Below are positions 17,364 to 24,186 of a stretch of DNA of 64,000 nt, in pieces (position 1 is the stretch's first letter; every line of letters starts with the position of its first letter). The notes below the pieces were generated by a model, which saw only the letters and a program-made list of their open reading frames with translations, did no database searches and had not been told where the DNA came from. The position numbers and the translations under genes were made by a program. The stretch spans positions 2,243,501 to 2,307,500 of the forward strand of contig NZ_CP021376.1 in the NCBI RefSeq assembly GCF_002157875.1, written 5' to 3'. The stretch is from Oceanisphaera avium. GTDB taxonomy: Bacteria; Pseudomonadota; Gammaproteobacteria; Enterobacterales; Aeromonadaceae.

Positions 17364-18286
17364 TTAGCCGATCCTTTATTTGCCGCCGCTTGTTTTTTTA
17401 AACCCTCATGAATGCCCTCAACTATGGTGCGCGAGGTAACCCGTAATAGCTCCAAATAGCTGGGCACTGGGCCGTCTAATTCACTGAGTGAGTCTACATA
17501 TAATACGCCGCCATAATGGCTACCCGTTTCGCGCGCCACTTGCTGAGCGGGTTTAGCAGAAATGGTACTTTCGCTAAATACGGCTGGAATGCGCTCTTTG
17601 CGCACCGTATCCACCACTTTACGCACCTGTTGAGGTGTGCCTTGCTGGTCGGCATTTATCGGCCATAAAAACAGCTCTTTTAAGCCAAAATCGCGAGCTA
17701 AGTAAGAAAACGCGCCTTCACTAGAAACTAACCAGCGCTTATCTTCGGGTAAATCGTCGATTAATTGCTGAATAGGCGCTATCTCTGCTTCGATCTTCGC
17801 TTTATAAGCTTGAGCGTTGTCTTTATAGCCCTGAGCGTTACTAGGATCGTATTTCACAAAAGCATCGCGAATATTATCCACATAAATCACCGCGTTTTTC
17901 GGAGACATCCAAGCATGAGGGTTAGGCTTGCCTTCATAAGGACCGGCCACGACACCCATGGGCTCTATGCCCTCAGACACCACCACTTCGGGCATGTCTT
18001 TCATGTTTTGATAGAATTTTTTAAACCACAATTCTAAATTTAAGCCGTTAGAGAAAATAAGCTGGGCATCGTGAGCCCGAATAATATCACCAGGCGTAGG
18101 CTGATATTCATGAATTTCTGCACCGGGCTTAGTGATCGACTCCACAATGGCTAAGTCTCCGGCTACGTTTTGCGCCATATCGGAGATCACCGTAAAAGTG
18201 GTCACGGCTTTAAATTTATCGGCAGCCAAGGCAGGCTGCATGGTTAATAGGGCGGCCAAAGCCAATCCTACTCTTTTAGACATCAT
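17360..18286 (-). CDS. sitA: Manganese/iron ABC transporter substrate-binding protein SitA
   Basis: Periplasmic solute-binding protein of the metal-binding cluster A-I family, 308 residues with a signal peptide ([22 protein letters not shown], cleavage after about residue 22). Metal ligands of the family can be seen: histidine in GAEIHEYQP, histidine in PNPHAWMSP, glutamate in [13 protein letters not shown] and the aspartate near VLYVDSLS. The ligand set and operon order support Mn(II)/Fe(II), not zinc. It is the first gene of sitABCD. Two in-frame ATGs sit at the start; AAGGAG lies 10 bases before the first. The leader holds a promoter and a terminator-like hairpin. Confidence 0.92.
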   Translation of the reverse strand: MMSKRVGLALAALLTMQPALAADKFKAVTTFTVISDMAQNVAGDLAIVESITKPGAEIHEYQPTPGDIIRAHDAQLIFSNGLNLELWFKKFYQNMKDMPEVVVSEGIEPMGVVAGPYEGKPNPHAWMSPKNAVIYVDNIRDAFVKYDPSNAQGYKDNAQAYKAKIEAEIAPIQQLIDDLPEDKRWLVSSEGAFSYLARDFGLKELFLWPINADQQGTPQQVRKVVDTVRKERIPAVFSESTISAKPAQQVARETGSHYGGVLYVDSLSELDGPVPSYLELLRVTSRTIVEGIHEGLKKQAAANKGSAK

Positions 18287-18322
18287 TCGGTGTCAACTCC
18301 TTATGGCGGCGATTATCCAGTG

Positions 18323-18345
18323 AAAAAAGGGCACCTTGGCGCCCT
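18323..18345 (-). terminator. Terminator-like hairpin in the sitA leader
   Basis: On the minus strand AGGGCGCC-AA-GGTGCCCT is followed by TTTTTT. It lies between the predicted promoter (18373-18401) and the sitA start at 18286, pointing towards sitA. That position suggests transcription attenuation in the leader, or the end of a short leader RNA. Confidence 0.6.
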
Positions 18346-18372
18346 AAGTGATTAATCATACTGGCTATTCAT

Positions 18373-18401
18373 ACCATAGGGGAATGTGATTTATATCTCA
18401 A
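18373..18401 (-). promoter_or_regulatory. Predicted sigma70 promoter of sitABCD
   Basis: On the minus strand TTGAGA (5 of 6 to -35) is followed after exactly 17 bases by TATGGT (4 of 6 to -10). The transcript would start near 18366, giving a leader of about 80 bases that includes the hairpin at 18323-18345. No clean Fur or MntR box was recognised. Confidence 0.45.
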
Positions 18402-18465
18402 ACGTACCAGCCTAGTGCCAATACGAAAATGAGTGGTGCAGCGTGGCTCGAAACTTAAAGCAGCT

Positions 18466-18491
18466 AAAAAAAGGCCAGTAAGCGCTGGCCT
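18466..18491 (-). terminator. Orphan minus-strand intrinsic terminator
   Basis: GGCCAG-CGCTTA-CTGGCC stem followed by T7 on the minus strand. No minus-strand gene lies upstream of it between here and hsdM (which starts at 18826 on the plus strand). It may end a small RNA arising within 18500-18820. The rest of the 18287-18825 gap holds no protein gene I can support. Confidence 0.65.
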
Positions 18492-18729
18492 AAAAACTCT
18501 GGAAATAATGCCTGCCTTTAAAAACCTGCCTCTGTATAACCCAGTTAGGAAGGCTCTTTGAAAGTGAGCATTGCTGCAGACATTTAAGATAAACAGTATT
18601 AATAATTAGCTGGATATCGGCTGTTGTTCGGGGCACTAAGAACAAGCGATCTGCTCTTAGAGGGTATTAATAATCACGAACAGTGATGTTGATGGACGCA
18701 TTTGATAGTTACTCACTCAACAATAAGTC

Positions 18730-18768
18730 ACCTAACAAAGCCCCATGCCAAATGAGGCTTTATTAGGT
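18730..18768. repeat. Long inverted repeat upstream of hsdM
   Basis: ACCTAACAAAGCC and GGCTTTATTAGGT form a 13-bp stem with one mismatch around a 13-base loop, ending 57 bases before the hsdM start. No T run follows. It could be an operator, an mRNA leader structure or an island boundary mark. Confidence 0.6.
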
Positions 18769-18825
18769 AAGATAAATTTATATAAGAATGAGCTGTAATG
18801 AACAGCGTCCTGCCATGGAAATATA

Positions 18826-20529
18826 ATGACTAACACCGAAGAACAAACCTTTTTGCATGGGCTAGAGAAAAAACTCTGGACCAGTGCTAACAAGCTTTTA
18901 CCGTCACTCGATGCCAGCCAGTACAAGCACGTGGTGTTAGGGCTGGTGTTTTTAAAATACGTATCTGATGCCTTTGATATGCGCCGCCAGCAGCTGATGG
19001 CGCAATTTCAAAACCCTGAGCACATGTACTTCTTAGATCCAGAAGACTTTGACGGCGGTGGCGAAGGTGCCGATTACCAAGCAGAAATTAGCGAAGAGCT
19101 AGAACAGCGCGATTATTACACCGAAGCTAACGTGTTTTGGGTGCCGCCAGCGGCGCGTTGGGAGTTTATTCAAAACCAGAACAAAGTCGTGATCACCGGC
19201 GAAATTAACATTAATGATAAAACCATTCGCAGCGTCGGCCAACTGATAGACTACGCCTTAGAGCGCATAGAAATAGATAACCCCAAGCTAAAAGGCGTAC
19301 TCAACAAGCGCTACACCCAGCTGCAAATTGAGCAAAGTAAACTGGGCGAGTTAATCGATCTTATTTCTACTATTCCTTTTACGCACGCCACGCTAAGCAG
19401 CAAAGATATTTTAGGCCATGTATACGAATACTTTTTAGGCCAGTTTGCCCTTGCCGAAGGTAAAAAAGGCGGCCAGTTCTACACGCCCAAATCCATTGTC
19501 ACCTTAATCGTACAAATGCTCGAACCCTTTAAAGGCCGCGTTTACGATCCTGCCATGGGCAGTGGCGGTTTTTTTGTGCAATCAGAAAAATTTATTACCG
19601 AACATCAGGGCAAGATAGGCGACGTGTCTATCTATGGCCAAGAAGCCAACCACACCACCTGGCAACTGGCCGCCATGAACATGGTGATCCGTGGCATCGA
19701 CTTTAACTTTGGCAAACAACCGGCCAGCACCTATACCCACAATCAGCATCCTGACTTGCGCGCCGACTTCGTGATGGCCAACCCGCCCTTTAATATGAAG
19801 GAATGGGACACCGGCGTAGACGACAATGATCCGCGCTGGCAACACGGCAAGCCGCCTTCTGGCAACGCCAACTTTGCGTGGCTGCAACACATGCTCTATC
19901 ACACCGCACCCAATGGCAGTCTTGGCTTATTGCTCGCCAACGGCTCCATGAGTTCTAACACCTCCGGTGAGGGCGATATTCGCAAAGCGTTAATTGAAGC
20001 CGACTTAGTAGAATGCATGGTCGCCTTACCGGGCCAGTTATTTACTAACACTCAAATCCCTGCCTGTATTTGGTTTTTAACCAAAAACAAAGGCGCACGC
20101 ACTGCGGCGTCCGGCAGAAAGCTGCGCGATAGGAGCGGTGAGATTTTATTTATCGACGCTCGCCAACTCGGCTTTATGAAAGACCGCGTACTGCGCGACT
20201 TTAGCGACGACGATCTAAAACAAGTGAGCGACACCTTCCATCATTGGCAAAGCGCTCCTTGTCATTCCGCACTTGATGCGGAATCTAGCCATGTTTATAG
20301 CGACCAAGCAGGCTTTTGTCGCAGTGCCAGCTTGGCTGAAGTTCAAAAGCACGATTATGTGCTTACTCCCGGCCGTTACGTAGGCGCCGCCGCCGAAGCA
20401 GATGATGGCGAACCCTTCGCCGACAAAATGGCTCGCTTCACCAGCACCTTAAAAGAACAGTTTGTTGAATCTGAGCGCTTAGCAGCCGAGATCAAAAACA
20501 ACTTAGCGGGGCTGGGTTATGAGCTATAA
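18826..20529 (+). CDS. hsdM: Type I restriction-modification methyltransferase subunit HsdM
   Basis: DNA adenine methyltransferase subunit (567 residues) that joins HsdS to methylate the recognition site and, with HsdR, forms the restriction complex. The HsdM N-terminal helical domain is at about 8-150. S-adenosylmethionine motif I is DPAMGSG (241-247) and the catalytic motif IV is NPPF (319-322). Residues 479-488 (CHSALDAESS) are an insertion encoded by a palindromic repeat, placed between FHHW and QAGFCRSASL, a region that is short in other HsdM proteins. The frame is kept, so the protein is probably functional. The last 48 bases are duplicated before hsdS. The ATG follows GGAAA. Confidence 0.95.
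   Translation: MTNTEEQTFLHGLEKKLWTSANKLLPSLDASQYKHVVLGLVFLKYVSDAFDMRRQQLMAQFQNPEHMYFLDPEDFDGGGEGADYQAEISEELEQRDYYTEANVFWVPPAARWEFIQNQNKVVITGEININDKTIRSVGQLIDYALERIEIDNPKLKGVLNKRYTQLQIEQSKLGELIDLISTIPFTHATLSSKDILGHVYEYFLGQFALAEGKKGGQFYTPKSIVTLIVQMLEPFKGRVYDPAMGSGGFFVQSEKFITEHQGKIGDVSIYGQEANHTTWQLAAMNMVIRGIDFNFGKQPASTYTHNQHPDLRADFVMANPPFNMKEWDTGVDDNDPRWQHGKPPSGNANFAWLQHMLYHTAPNGSLGLLLANGSMSSNTSGEGDIRKALIEADLVECMVALPGQLFTNTQIPACIWFLTKNKGARTAASGRKLRDRSGEILFIDARQLGFMKDRVLRDFSDDDLKQVSDTFHHWQSAPCHSALDAESSHVYSDQAGFCRSASLAEVQKHDYVLTPGRYVGAAAEADDGEPFADKMARFTSTLKEQFVESERLAAEIKNNLAGLGYEL
20261..20288 (+). repeat. Palindromic repeat inserted in the hsdM coding sequence
   Basis: GTCA followed by a perfect stem TTCCGCA-CTTGA-TGCGGAA and ATCTAG. 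This is the widespread proteobacterial palindrome type normally found between genes. Here it lies in frame within hsdM and encodes CHSALDAESS, like the coding palindromic elements known from Rickettsia. Confidence 0.8.
20476..20523 (+). repeat. 48-bp direct repeat, copy 1 (end of hsdM)
   Basis: The last coding bases of hsdM (RLAAEIKNNLAGLGYE) recur at 21490-21537, immediately before and into hsdS, with 45 of 48 bases identical. The copies flank the fic cassette. After copy 1 an ATG in the hsdS-like position opens a frame that stops after MSYNGRQ, an apparent truncated hsdS start. Confidence 0.88.
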
Positions 20530-20544
20530 CGGCAGGCAGTAATT

Positions 20545-21159
20545 ATGGGACGTTACGATACTTCGAACAGCGAAGGTGAATGTCAGCCTGGCTCAAATAA
20601 TCAAGTACTGAGCAATATGCTGGATATTACCGATCCTGCTGAAATGAGCGTTGCCGAAACTGAATTGCTAGCGCAGTTATATTTTTATGTGTTTGACGAT
20701 TTTCCCCAAGCGCTATCATTCCCAATGCTCAGTTTTTGGCATCGAGCTTGGCTAGGTAATCTATACCCTTGGGCGGGTCAGTATCGTAGTGTTGATATGT
20801 CGAAGCCGAATATTCGCTTTGCTTCACCGCTACAAATAGCAAAGCTAGCACAGAGTTTTGAAGCACAGTATCTAGCTCGCTTTAATGAGCTGCCCACGTT
20901 CAATGATCAGCAGTTGGTAGCCTTTTTAGCTGAAGCGCATGTTGAATTTATTCTGCTTCACCCTTTTAGAGAAGGGAATGGCCGTATATCTAGGCTGCTT
21001 TTAGATGTCATGGCGGTAAAAGCAGGCGCGCAGCCGCTAGATTACAGCTTGTGGGACGAGCACAAAGATTTTTATTTTAAGGCAATACAGGCAGGCTTAG
21101 CTAGAGATTATCAGCACCTTGAGCGGCTGATCAGAGATGTGTTAGAGGGCCAAAGATAG
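20545..21159 (+). CDS. Fic family protein inside the type I R-M operon
   Basis: A 204-residue Fic-domain protein with the full active-site motif HPFREGNGRISR (139-150), matching HxFx(D/E)GNGRxxR. Such enzymes usually transfer AMP from ATP onto hydroxyl groups of target proteins; here the target is unknown. The flap region resembles the LYPWAGQYRSVDMSK type. No N-terminal or C-terminal inhibitory (S/T)xxxE(G/N) helix was recognised, so an inhibitor in trans is possible. The gene sits between hsdM and hsdS on a roughly 1-kb cassette bounded by 48-bp direct repeats, and converges with a small minus-strand reading frame. Confidence 0.9.
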   Translation: MGRYDTSNSEGECQPGSNNQVLSNMLDITDPAEMSVAETELLAQLYFYVFDDFPQALSFPMLSFWHRAWLGNLYPWAGQYRSVDMSKPNIRFASPLQIAKLAQSFEAQYLARFNELPTFNDQQLVAFLAEAHVEFILLHPFREGNGRISRLLLDVMAVKAGAQPLDYSLWDEHKDFYFKAIQAGLARDYQHLERLIRDVLEGQR

Positions 21160-21306
21160 GTTTGCAAAGTGGCGTTTTTGTGAGTTTAGGCGCTGTTCAA
21201 TCACTAAGGTACGCTCATTGGTTTCAATCGCGCTAGAGCTCGCCACTGAACGCACAATCTGGCTACGAGACACCTTCACTTTAGTGGACTGAGACTGACG
21301 AACCAT
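21142..21306 (-). CDS. Small hypothetical protein convergent with fic (possible antitoxin)
   Basis: A 54-residue frame beginning MVRQSQSTKVKVSRSQIVRS, with GGAG 8-9 bases before the ATG (CTTTGGAGCATCATT). The frame is open further upstream to 21399, but those residues have no ribosome site. It overlaps the last 18 bases of fic on the opposite strand. The protein is basic at the N-terminus and helix-prone afterwards. I do not recognise it; the canonical Fic-inhibitor motif is absent. Position beside fic suggests a cognate small regulator, but it could be a chance frame. Confidence 0.4.
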   Translation of the reverse strand: MVRQSQSTKVKVSRSQIVRSVASSSAIETNERTLVIEQRLNSQKRHFANLSLAL

Positions 21307-21432
21307 AATGATGCTCCAAAGCAAGTGATGACTTGAATCTAGGATCGATATTATAGCACCCGCCACACGCTTAGCCAAAAGAGTTAAGCAGCTAGCCAAG
21401 CGGCGTCAGAAACATAAAAAGGTTATAACAGT

Positions 21433-21543
21433 ATGAAATATAAGCAGAAATTGACCAAGCAGTTATTTGCGCAACTAGAAGAGACTCACCGCTTAGCAGC
21501 CGAGACTAAAAACAACTTAGCGGGGTTGGGTTATGAGTGCTGA
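21433..21543 (+). pseudogene. Duplicated C-terminal fragment of hsdM
   Basis: A 36-codon frame whose second half (RLAAETKNNLAGLGYE) duplicates the HsdM C-terminus (RLAAEIKNNLAGLGYEL). The first half (MKYKQKLTKQLFAQLEETH) also resembles the end of an HsdM but not the one at 20529, so it probably derives from a different hsdM allele. It overlaps the hsdS start by 11 bases, as a native hsdM-hsdS junction would. This is the trace of the recombination that brought in the fic cassette. It might still be translated and couple hsdS translation. Confidence 0.65.
21490..21537 (+). repeat. 48-bp direct repeat, copy 2 (before hsdS)
   Basis: Partner of 20476-20523, 45 of 48 bases identical. It carries the GGTTATGAG in which the hsdS start codon is embedded. 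Confidence 0.88.
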
Positions 21544-22993
21544 TTGGCCGTTACATTCATTATCCGAGTTTATAGGCATAAAACACGGTTTTGCCTTTAA
21601 AGGCGAGTTTTTTCAAAGCGAGGAATCAAGTGATTTTCTAGTAACGCCTGGTAATTTTTCTGTAGGTGGTGGTTTTAAATCAGATAAATTCAAATATTAC
21701 GACGGGCCCGTTCCAGAAGATTACGTTCTTAAAGAAGGTGATCTTGTAGTAACAATGACTGATTTAAGTAAGCAGGCAGATACTTTGGGCTATTCGGCTT
21801 TAATTCCTACAATTAATGGTCATCGTTTACTGCACAATCAGCGTGTAGGGTTGGTTGAGTATAAAAATAATGAACTAGATAAAAATTACTTATATTTTCT
21901 GTTGCGTTCCACAGAGTATAGAAATCACGTGCTTGGTGGTGTCACTGGTACAACAGTAAAGCATACATCCCCTACAAAAATTCTATCGTATGAATTTAGA
22001 AAACCTCCTTTTGAAACCCAGGTTGAAATAGGCAGAAAACTAATCACATTAGAATATAAAGTCGATCTCAACCGCCAAACTAACCAAACTCTAGAACAAA
22101 TCGCGCAGGCTATTTTTAAAAGTTGGTTTGTCGACTTTGAGCCCACTCGCGCCAAAATTATCGCCAAAGCACAAGGTGCCGATCCTGCTACTCAAGAGCT
22201 CGCCGCCCAAGCCATCATCTGCGGCGCCATCACCTTAGAACAGCTGGCAGAGCTTGAACAAAGCCTAAGCACCACTCTACAAGCCGCCATTAATCAAAAG
22301 CTTAGCCAACAAAGCTCCACATCTATCAGCGCCGACCAACTCATCGCCACCGCAGCGTTATTCCCCAACGAGTTGGTTGAGTCTAACTTGACTTATAAAC
22401 CGTATGGTTGGAATGTTGGAAAGATACAAGATTGCTGTAAACGCGTTGAAAGTGGTGGCACACCTAAACGAAGTGAAAGTGCATATTGGAGTGGAGATAT
22501 TAAATGGCTTTCTTCTGGTGAGGTTAGGGATGTAATTGTTTTAGATACAAAAGAAAAAATAACTAAACTTGGATTGGATAAAAGCAGTGCCAAACTTTGG
22601 CCTCAAGGAACAACTGTTGTAGCCATGTATGGTGCAACTGCAGGTCAAGTATGTTTGCTAGCAGATGAAATGACAGCAAACCAAGCATGCTGTGCTTTAA
22701 TACCTAAAGAAAACTATATGTCTTATGTTTTTTTGGCCGCTAGACGTTCCATAGAAGATTTAGCAGGTAAGGCTTCTGGCTCAGCACAACAAAACCTTAA
22801 TAAAACACTGGTTTCAGAGCATGAGTTATTGCTGCCATCAGTATGTATACTAGAAAAATTTGAACTGGTTATGTCTAGTTTAATTAAAAAGTGGATATAT
22901 AACTGTAAAGAAAATATTGAGCTCTCTGAAGTTAGAGATACGCTTCTACCCAAGCTCCTTTCCGGTGAGTTAACGTTCGAAGCTGCTGAATAA
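21533..22993 (+). CDS. hsdS: Type I restriction-modification specificity subunit HsdS
   Basis: A 486-residue subunit that chooses the bipartite DNA target for the HsdM/HsdR complex. It has two target-recognition domains (about 5-165 and 285-445), each followed by a coiled-coil spacer (about 167-200 and 450-480, the latter ending RDTLLPKLLSGELTF). A conserved central block (QIAQAIFKSWFVDFEPTRAKI...) joins them. Both recognition domains are visibly AT-rich while the central block is GC-richer, the mosaic expected from domain exchange. The start at 21533 lies within the duplicated 48-bp repeat. The target sequence cannot be predicted by eye. Confidence 0.93.
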   Translation: MSADWPLHSLSEFIGIKHGFAFKGEFFQSEESSDFLVTPGNFSVGGGFKSDKFKYYDGPVPEDYVLKEGDLVVTMTDLSKQADTLGYSALIPTINGHRLLHNQRVGLVEYKNNELDKNYLYFLLRSTEYRNHVLGGVTGTTVKHTSPTKILSYEFRKPPFETQVEIGRKLITLEYKVDLNRQTNQTLEQIAQAIFKSWFVDFEPTRAKIIAKAQGADPATQELAAQAIICGAITLEQLAELEQSLSTTLQAAINQKLSQQSSTSISADQLIATAALFPNELVESNLTYKPYGWNVGKIQDCCKRVESGGTPKRSESAYWSGDIKWLSSGEVRDVIVLDTKEKITKLGLDKSSAKLWPQGTTVVAMYGATAGQVCLLADEMTANQACCALIPKENYMSYVFLAARRSIEDLAGKASGSAQQNLNKTLVSEHELLLPSVCILEKFELVMSSLIKKWIYNCKENIELSEVRDTLLPKLLSGELTFEAAE

Positions 22994-23011
22994 ATAACAG
23001 GAATTAAAAGT

Positions 23012-23155
23012 ATGATCAAAACCCGCGTGCAGATGATTATCGAAACCCTAAAAGATAATCCGACTCGAAAATTTACCGCGCGGGAGTTGGCGATAGAGTT
23101 GATAGCCCGTTATCCGGCTAAAATTGCTGAGCAGCAAAGCGTGTGGAATAAATAA
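23012..23155 (+). CDS. Small winged-helix-like protein or fragment within the R-M operon
   Basis: A 47-codon frame beginning MIKTRVQMIIETLKDNP, with RKFTARELAIELIARYPAKIAEQ following. It resembles the N-terminal winged-helix segment of larger restriction-linked proteins, truncated after the first helices and ending VWNK. It lies 18 bases after hsdS and 14 bases before the RhuM-Fic gene, on the operon strand, with AGGAA upstream. It may be a remnant of a longer gene cut by recombination, or a small DNA-binding regulator. Confidence 0.5.
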   Translation: MIKTRVQMIIETLKDNPTRKFTARELAIELIARYPAKIAEQQSVWNK

Positions 23156-23169
23156 CGAGAGGCTGCATT

Positions 23170-24186
23170 ATGGCTAACCAACAAGTTCAGATTTTTATGA
23201 CTGCCGACGGCCAAGCACAGCTGCAAGTTGCGCTTGAGCAAGAGACCGTTTGGTTAAGCCAAGCGCAGATGGGACAGCTGTTTAATACCAGTCCTGAGAA
23301 CGTGCTTATGCACCTGCAAAACATCTTCAAAGACGATGAGTTGGAAGAGTCGGCAACTACTAAGGAATTCTTAGTAGTTCGTCAAGAAGGAAAGCGACAG
23401 GTTCGCCGCCGTATTAAACACTACAACTTGGACGCCATTATTTCAGTGGGCTACAGAGTCAGCTCGAAGCGAGCGACCCAGTTTCGGCAGTGGGCGACAA
23501 AAACCTTAAAAGAGCATTTGGTCCAAGGCTACACCCTTAATCAGCAACGCTTACAAGAGCGTGGCATTGAGTTTGAACAGGCTATTAACTTGCTTAGCCG
23601 TACATTAAGCAACCAAGGCTTGGTCTCGGTAGCAGGCGAGGCGGTGACTCACGTTATTAGCGATTATGCGCGCAGTTGGAGCTTGTTGCAGGGTTATGAT
23701 GAGCAGCAGCTGGCAGAACTTCATACCAAACAAACAGATATGCAGCCCTTGGTATATGAGCAGGCAATTAAGGCGATTAACCAATTAAAACACACCTTAA
23801 TTGCTAAGGGCGAGGCAACTGAACTGTTTGCGCAAATTAGAGGTGAGGGTTTAGCTTCTGCGCTGGCAACCATTGAACAAGGGTTTGGTGATGAGTTTTT
23901 CTACCCTAATATCGCGTCACGAGCTGCGCACTTACTGTATTTTGTCATAAAAAATCATCCGCTCGCTGATGGCAACAAACGTTGCGGCTCATTTTTATTT
24001 TTATGGTATTTGCGAGTTAATCAGCATTTATTAGCCAAACCAGTAGAGCAGTTAATTAATGACAATACCTTGGTGGCGTTGGCCTTGTTAGTTGCAGAGA
24101 GCTTGCCAGAACAAAAAGCATTAATGATACGTTTGACCGAGCATTTTATTTTATTAACAGAAAATGCTCATAAGGAGTCGCAGTGA
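23170..24186 (+). CDS. RhuM-Fic/Doc fusion protein
   Basis: A 338-residue fusion. The N-terminal part (about 1-130) is a RhuM family domain ([27 protein letters not shown]...[39 protein letters not shown]). The C-terminal part (about 190-325) is a Fic/Doc domain with HPLADGNKR (263-271), the short HxxxDGNKR form seen in Doc, whose members phosphorylate or AMPylate targets. RhuM-containing genes are frequent companions of type I R-M operons and genomic islands. It starts 14 bases after the small HTH frame and its end overlaps hsdR by 4 bases, so it is co-expressed with the restriction subunit. Function is inferred; a guard or regulator of HsdR is possible. Confidence 0.88.
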   Translation: MANQQVQIFMTADGQAQLQVALEQETVWLSQAQMGQLFNTSPENVLMHLQNIFKDDELEESATTKEFLVVRQEGKRQVRRRIKHYNLDAIISVGYRVSSKRATQFRQWATKTLKEHLVQGYTLNQQRLQERGIEFEQAINLLSRTLSNQGLVSVAGEAVTHVISDYARSWSLLQGYDEQQLAELHTKQTDMQPLVYEQAIKAINQLKHTLIAKGEATELFAQIRGEGLASALATIEQGFGDEFFYPNIASRAAHLLYFVIKNHPLADGNKRCGSFLFLWYLRVNQHLLAKPVEQLINDNTLVALALLVAESLPEQKALMIRLTEHFILLTENAHKESQ

